Source of the DNA: an uncultured Bacteroidia bacterium
Lineage (GTDB): Bacteria; Bacteroidota; Bacteroidia; Bacteroidales; F082
DNA length: 44,923 nucleotides
Assembly: GCA_902770835.1 (NCBI GenBank)
Contig: CACXUM010000020.1
Span: 1-44,923 of the forward strand
Reading direction: 5' to 3'
A program made the position numbers and the translations under genes. Numbering within the stretch: the stretch's first letter is position 1; each line of letters opens with the position of its first letter. Shown here one piece after another: positions 40,928 through 44,923 of the stretch. The notes under the pieces are model-generated. The model was given only the letters and a program-made list of their open reading frames with translations, searched no databases and was not told the origin of the DNA.

Positions 40928-41983
40928 ATGCAAGAACTTGTAAGCATAGAATCTTCTGACCGTATCAAAGACTTGATTTACACCGTCCGTGGCGTAAAAG
41001 TTATGCTGGATTCCGACCTTGCTGGTATTTACGGTTATACAACCAAAGCGCTAAACCAGCAAGTCAAGAATAATATAGCCAAATTTGATGACGATTTCAG
41101 GTTCCAACTCACCAAAGAAGAGTACCATCTTATTTTAAGGTCAAAAAATTTGACCTCAAGGTATTTGGTAGATAGTTCAAATTCAGATAAATCCGAATCA
41201 GATGAGATTCCAAGGTCAAAAAATTTGACCATAGAATTGGGGCAAGGAAAATTCTCGAAATACCTCCCTTACGTCTTCACAGAGCAAGGCGTTTACATGC
41301 TGATGACCGTGCTGAAAGGCGATTTGGCCACGCGGCAAAGCAAGGCCCTTGTCCGCGCTTTCAAGGAGATGAAGGATCTCATTATCGACAGGAGAAGCCT
41401 GATTGGCCAAAGCGAACTGCTACAACTGTCGGTGCAAACCACACAAAACACGTCCGACATCGCCGAAATCAAAGCCAATATGGTGTCCAAAGCGGACCTG
41501 GCCAAGTTGGTACACGATTTCACCGACCCCAATACGCGCCGCGAATACCTGATTCTGAACGGCGAATCGGTTGAAGCCAACATCGCCTATTCGGGAATCT
41601 ACAAGGCCGCCAAGAAAAGCATCTTTGTCATCGACAACTACATCGGGCTGAAAACCCTCGTTTTGCTTAAAGAGGCTTCCCCCTCCGTGCAGATTACCAT
41701 CTTCAGCGACAACATCGGGCGCGGCCTGCACCAATGCGATTTCGACGACTTCCACAACCAATACCCCTCCATCAACCTGAACTTCCGAAAGACCTGCGGC
41801 ATCTACCACGACCGTTACATTGTGATAGATTACAACACTGGCACGGAAAGGATATTCCATTGCGGGGCTTCCTCTAAGGACGCAGGCAACAAGGTAACCA
41901 CCATCACCGAAGTAACTGACCGCCAAGTGTATCACCCCATTGTGGACGCTTTGTTGCTCAACCCTGTTTTGCCGTTAAATTGA
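40928..41983 (+). CDS. ORF6N-domain protein with PLD-like C-terminal domain
   Basis: A 351-residue protein, MQELVSIESSDRIKDLIYTVRG. Residues of about 10-100 match the ORF6N domain (VKVMLDSDLAGIYGYTTKALNQQVKNN; FRFQLTKEEY; LPYVFTEQGVYML). The C-terminal part has the pattern of phospholipase-D-like domains fused to ORF6N: IFVIDNYIGLKTLVLL, VQITIFSDNI, YHDRYIVIDYNTGTERIFHCGASSKDAGNK. The middle has RSKNLT twice, 64 bases apart in DNA, each coded by the palindrome GGTCAAAAAATTTGACC. ORF6N proteins occur in phages and accessory DNA. The 3' end matches the scar at 39469. Role unknown, possibly regulator or nuclease. Confidence 0.83.
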   Translation: MQELVSIESSDRIKDLIYTVRGVKVMLDSDLAGIYGYTTKALNQQVKNNIAKFDDDFRFQLTKEEYHLILRSKNLTSRYLVDSSNSDKSESDEIPRSKNLTIELGQGKFSKYLPYVFTEQGVYMLMTVLKGDLATRQSKALVRAFKEMKDLIIDRRSLIGQSELLQLSVQTTQNTSDIAEIKANMVSKADLAKLVHDFTDPNTRREYLILNGESVEANIAYSGIYKAAKKSIFVIDNYIGLKTLVLLKEASPSVQITIFSDNIGRGLHQCDFDDFHNQYPSINLNFRKTCGIYHDRYIVIDYNTGTERIFHCGASSKDAGNKVTTITEVTDRQVYHPIVDALLLNPVLPLN

Positions 41984-41984
41984 C

Positions 41985-42053
41985 CGCTTCCTCTGCATTG
42001 ACGACACGGTGTATCATACCGGCGCCTCGCTGAAGGACTTGGGCAAGAAATGA
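41985..42053 (+). pseudogene. 3' remnant of an ORF6N/PLD-type gene
   Basis: Two bases after the ORF6N stop, the frame CGC...TGA encodes RFLCIDDTVYHTGASLKDLG, KK and a stop. It matches the last motif of PLD-like domains in such proteins (xRFLIIDDTVYHxGASLKDLGKKxFAF). The TGA replaces the expected Trp; reading on gives VAFGRI. It is the C-terminal scar of a second, related gene. Confidence 0.7.
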
Positions 42054-42151
42054 GTTGCTTTCGGACGCATAAAGATTGGAGGTGAGGGGCTGCTGAGAGA
42101 AAATGTGACAGATTAAAGAATAATATACCCTTCTATATTCCATTCTTTTTA

Positions 42152-42250
42152 TTACTTTTGCAGCAGTGCAACACTGGAAACTGATACAGCTTTAGAATAG
42201 TAGATTAAAGTAACAAAAAAATGAGTAAGATTTGGTTAAATTATGAATGA
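42152..42250 (+). promoter_or_regulatory. -7 box and short upstream ORF
   Basis: TACTTTTG (42152-42159) is followed by a 61-base leader and ATG (42221) with the peptide MSKIWLNYE and a TGA (42248-42250) that runs over the ATG of the next gene (42243). The next gene may be translated by coupling to this short ORF. Confidence 0.5.
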
Positions 42251-42923
42251 AGAATTCTATAAAAGCATCGAAAACCTTCTCAAACTGGAAAGGAAAAGTC
42301 TAACCCAAAACACCGAATTGCTTAAGAGTTTGATGAGTCGTGGAATTCAGGATGTTGACAAACTCGACCGTGTTGCCGACCAAATATTGGATGTCATGCA
42401 TGGATTGTCAGGCGAAGGCGAGGATTTTTATCGTCAATATTTGGATTACATAGCCACATTCAATCCAACTGAAGCAAAAAAGAGACGTGACGACCTTGAA
42501 TATGATTTGGGATATAAAACTCACGTTCTTTACGCCGCTGCCCTGCTTTGCAAGAAAGAATTGGAGAGTAAGGTGGCTCCCGATGGACGGACTTCTTTCC
42601 AAGTGGTAATGGATGATTATATTCCAAAGGTTTATGATGTTTTGAAGAAAACCGCTTCATTCCTTTTCTTCGCCCACTATGCCAACAACAAAACAGTAAC
42701 GGAATTGATGCCGATGCTGCAAGCCATCACCGAAGAGACAGATTATGTTTATGAACATGTTGATGAATTTGAAGAATTGATGCACTATCCCAACAATACT
42801 TATCATCCGCTTACTGAAGAAGAATGGCAAACAATACAATACATCGCTGAACATAACATCCAATTATATGAACAGCATCCTGAAGTGAATAAAGATTTGA
42901 TGGAAAGAATTTTTGGCAACTAA
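42243..42923 (+). CDS. Hypothetical protein, unknown family
   Basis: A 226-residue acidic, all-helical protein (MNEEFYKSIENLLKLERKS ... TEEEWQTIQYIAEHNIQLYE), without signal, membrane or recognised motif. It contains HGLSGEGEDFYRQYLDYIAT and ELESKVAPDGRTSFQVVMDDY, which might help a profile search. It lies between the ORF6N scars and the C-protein/methyltransferase operon. The operon has its own promoter, so co-function with it is not shown. Confidence 0.6.
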   Translation: MNEEFYKSIENLLKLERKSLTQNTELLKSLMSRGIQDVDKLDRVADQILDVMHGLSGEGEDFYRQYLDYIATFNPTEAKKRRDDLEYDLGYKTHVLYAAALLCKKELESKVAPDGRTSFQVVMDDYIPKVYDVLKKTASFLFFAHYANNKTVTELMPMLQAITEETDYVYEHVDEFEELMHYPNNTYHPLTEEEWQTIQYIAEHNIQLYEQHPEVNKDLMERIFGN

Positions 42924-42999
42924 CTTCAACATCTTATTAGTTAGCCATTGAGTTTCCCCAAGGGGTATTCTGTTTTTTTGCTTTAATAATGCACAAACA

Positions 43000-43059
43000 C
43001 ACTCAAAATGAGTACGATTTAGTGTATTATTGATTCTATTTTTGTACTCAAATTGAGTA
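43000..43059 (+). promoter_or_regulatory. Two palindromic operators around the -7 box TATTTTTG
   Basis: ACTCAAAATGAGT (43001-43013, extended by ACG) and TACTCAAATTGAGTA (43045-43059, a perfect 15-bp palindrome) share ACTCAAWWTGAGT. Their centres are 45 bp apart. The second starts directly after the -7 box (43037-43044), so a bound protein would block transcription of its own gene at 43066. The layout is that of a restriction-modification controller (C) protein. Confidence 0.8.
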
Positions 43060-43065
43060 TAAAAA

Positions 43066-43362
43066 ATGAACTCTGAAAGTGTTGATTATCAAGACAAAAT
43101 AATTCAATCCATTAAGAAACTCCGTATCGAGAGAGGCATTAGCCAAGCGAAGTTAAGCGAATTATTGGGTTTATCGCGAGGGCAGATAGGCAACATCGAA
43201 AACCCTCGTTATTCCCACAAATACACCCTGAAACAGATTGACATCATCTGCAAGCATTTGAATTATCCGATTGAAAGAATCTTCATACCCAATGTGAAAA
43301 TTGCACCCGAATGTTCAGAGGCCGTGAATGCCGTGATTAGTAGCATTATAAAATATGAATAA
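43066..43362 (+). CDS. XRE-family HTH regulator, C-protein-like
   Basis: A 98-residue protein. The HTH is at about residues 13-70 (IIQSIKKLRIERGISQAKLSELLGLSRGQIGNIEN). The C-terminus (KIAPECSEAVNAVISSIIKY) is likely helical. It is preceded by paired palindromes (43001-43059) and followed at 2 bases by the C5 methyltransferase, as in C-protein-controlled restriction-modification systems. It would repress or tune its own operon to delay restriction until methylation is complete (known for C proteins, inferred here). Confidence 0.82.
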   Translation: MNSESVDYQDKIIQSIKKLRIERGISQAKLSELLGLSRGQIGNIENPRYSHKYTLKQIDIICKHLNYPIERIFIPNVKIAPECSEAVNAVISSIIKYE

Positions 43363-43364
43363 TC

Positions 43365-44636
43365 ATGTCAAAAAAAAAATACACATTTATAGATTTGTTC
43401 GCTGGTGCGGGAGGCTTGTCTGAAGGTTTTATTCGGGCAGGGTTTGTGCCATTAGCTCATATCGAAATGGATCATTATGCTTGTGATACACTTAGAACTC
43501 GTGCTGCTTTTCACTATTTGAAAACAAATGGTAAAACAGAGATATATAAAAAGTACCTTTACGAAAAAAAAGAGAAGGAAGACGGTAGTAAACTATGGAA
43601 TCAAGTCCCAAAAGAAATAACGGATTCAGTAATTCAAGCAACTATTGGAGAAGAAACAATAACAAGCATATTTGAACAACTTGACAAAGTCATTAATGGC
43701 GAAAAAGTAGACATTGTTATAGGTGGCCCTCCTTGTCAGGCATATTCAGTTGCAGGTCGTGCCAGAATGGGAAAAGACGTTGAAAACGACCCTCGCAACG
43801 AATTATACAAGTATTACGTTAAATTTCTGGAATATTATAAGCCAAAAATGTTTGTTTTTGAAAACGTTTTGGGCATACGCACAGCAAAAGGAGGGGAACC
43901 GTTTAGGGATTTGCAAAGGCTTGTCCATTCTTTAGGATATGAGATTGGTTTTAAGGAAATTATAGCTTCTGAACACGGAGTTTTACAGAAACGGCATAGG
44001 ATGATTATAGTTGGGTGGGAAAAGGATTCTAATTTACATTACCCCGAGTTAGATACTGAAAATTGTAATTATGAAATCTTAAAAGACTTGTTTTCTGATT
44101 TGCCAATTCGAAAAGCAGGAGAGGGTGATCTTTGTAAACCTATCAACTATACCAAATCAATAGAAGAAATGCCTTATTTGAAAGCTGCCGGGATTCGAAA
44201 CTATGATTTTGATTTCACTACACAGCACATAGCCAGACCTAATAATTTGAATGATAGAGAAATATATGTATGGGCAATAAAGAAATGGTATAATGAAGGT
44301 AAACAACTGTCTTACAAAGATATTCCCGCAGACCACCAAAAGCATAAAAACAAGGAAACGTTTCTAAATCGTTTTTCTGTTGTCAATCCCAATGGTGTTT
44401 GCCACACGGTAGTAGCACATATCGCTATGGATGGCCATTATTATATTTATCCAAATCCAAAACCGACGGTTGATAATGTTCGGTCTATAACTATTCGCGA
44501 AGCGGCACGATTACAATCTTTCCCTGATGATTATTATTTTGAAGGGAGCAGAAGCGCCGCATTCAAACAAATTGGAAATGCAGTTCCTGTTCTGTTGGCC
44601 GAGAAAATTGCAAATAAAATTGCAGAACAATTATAG
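43365..44636 (+). CDS. DNA (cytosine-5)-methyltransferase
   Basis: A 423-residue protein with the C5-MTase motifs in order: I FIDLFAGAGGLSEGF, IV GGPPCQAYS (catalytic Cys), VI FVFENV, VIII QKRHRMIIVGW, and X SAAFKQIGNAVPVLLAEKIA. The target-recognition region lies between VIII and IX (about residues 230-360). AT-rich coding suggests acquisition by transfer. It forms an operon with the controller upstream and the GHKL ATPase downstream (ATG 3 bases after the stop). The recognition sequence cannot be read from the protein. Confidence 0.95.
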   Translation: MSKKKYTFIDLFAGAGGLSEGFIRAGFVPLAHIEMDHYACDTLRTRAAFHYLKTNGKTEIYKKYLYEKKEKEDGSKLWNQVPKEITDSVIQATIGEETITSIFEQLDKVINGEKVDIVIGGPPCQAYSVAGRARMGKDVENDPRNELYKYYVKFLEYYKPKMFVFENVLGIRTAKGGEPFRDLQRLVHSLGYEIGFKEIIASEHGVLQKRHRMIIVGWEKDSNLHYPELDTENCNYEILKDLFSDLPIRKAGEGDLCKPINYTKSIEEMPYLKAAGIRNYDFDFTTQHIARPNNLNDREIYVWAIKKWYNEGKQLSYKDIPADHQKHKNKETFLNRFSVVNPNGVCHTVVAHIAMDGHYYIYPNPKPTVDNVRSITIREAARLQSFPDDYYFEGSRSAAFKQIGNAVPVLLAEKIANKIAEQL

Positions 44637-44639
44637 TTT

Positions 44640-44923
44640 ATGGCAATAGATTACAACATTATACAAAAACAATCAGCCACTCCCGATGCCTCGTCAATGA
44701 TTGAGACATTTCGGGCTATTGGCTACAACCTCGAAACAGCTGTTGCCGACATCATCGACAATTCCATCTCTGCCGAAGCAAAAAACATTTATGTTGAACG
44801 TATTTGGCATGGTAGAAAATCAATAATCACTATAAAAGATGACGGACATGGCATGAATGATGAAGAATTGGTAAATGCCATGCGTCCCGGTGCACAAAAT
44901 CCGCTTGCTGAAAGAGCAGAAAC
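44640..44923 (+). CDS. MORC/MutL-like GHKL ATPase, 3' partial
   Basis: An open frame from ATG 44640 to the window end (94 codons). MAIDYNIIQKQSATPDASSM, then an N box (AVADIIDNSISAEAKNIYVE) and a G1 motif (IKDDGHGMNDEELVNAMRPG), the signature of GHKL ATPases of the bacterial MORC/MutL-like type. Such ATPases next to C5-methyltransferases were described in restriction-modification operons by Iyer, Abhiman and Aravind, with Z1 helicases and PD-(D/E)XK nucleases further downstream. These are expected just outside the window. Confidence 0.8.
   Translation, partial: MAIDYNIIQKQSATPDASSMIETFRAIGYNLETAVADIIDNSISAEAKNIYVERIWHGRKSIITIKDDGHGMNDEELVNAMRPGAQNPLAERAE

Overview
The window looks like a chromosomal segment of a Bacteroidales bacterium (phylum Bacteroidota). 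Many genes are preceded by the Bacteroidota sigma-factor -7 box TAnnTTTG instead of an E. coli-type -10. Three secreted proteins end in type IX secretion (Por) sorting domains. The gene content includes DUF4249, DUF3244, DUF4325 and DUF4298 proteins, BspA-like leucine-rich repeats and S46 dipeptidyl-peptidases. The identification rests on reading the sequence; no search was run, so genus and species cannot be given.

Layout. 1-4.2 kb: a frameshifted DUF4249 lipoprotein, a GHKL ATPase/STAS-like pair, a DUF937 gene broken by a 62-bp tandem duplication, and a BspA-like secreted protein. 4.2-12.5 kb: DPP11, an AlbA_2/GHKL protein with a 21-bp repeat array, a BRO-N/DinD-like protein, a MATE transporter with a small coupled ORF, and an AAA/PD-(D/E)XK protein. 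12.6-19.4 kb: a small membrane protein, a 1164-residue T9SS cargo protein, toxin-antitoxin remnants including a PIN toxin that has lost its middle, and a C69 dipeptidase. 19.6-25.7 kb: a conserved hypothetical, a PIF1-HRDC-HTH helicase, and a very AT-rich 915-residue STAND-like P-loop NTPase that looks like an immigrant defence gene. 25.7-31.2 kb: PspC, then a seven-gene operon with a TPR/transmembrane/HTH lipoprotein followed by two successive modules of DUF3244 lipoprotein, beta-barrel and lipoprotein. 31.3-39.5 kb: T9SS cargo, a Gre-factor/degenerate Nudix fusion, DPP7, an AAA_14/DUF4143 ATPase flanked by copies of the same promoter, gene remnants, a candidate small RNA, yceD-rpmF, and a DUF4298 gene. 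39.5-44.9 kb: a DUF1016 nuclease and an ORF6N protein that share a promoter-leader cassette and are surrounded by ORF6N/PLD gene scars, an unknown 226-residue protein, then a restriction-modification-type operon: an XRE controller with palindromic operators, a C5-cytosine methyltransferase and the start of a MORC/MutL-like GHKL ATPase cut by the window end.

How the parts work together. DPP11, DPP7 and the C69 peptidase form a set for harvesting dipeptides from protein: acidic, hydrophobic and broad specificity. The last operon reads as a self-regulated methylation-linked defence system, and the STAND-like gene as a separate one. The most unusual features are the scars and repeats. Several genes are reduced to a promoter plus a few codons or to a 3' tail. 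The spacers carry at least four classes of degenerate heptamer/octamer repeats. Several adjacent genes carry near-identical upstream cassettes.
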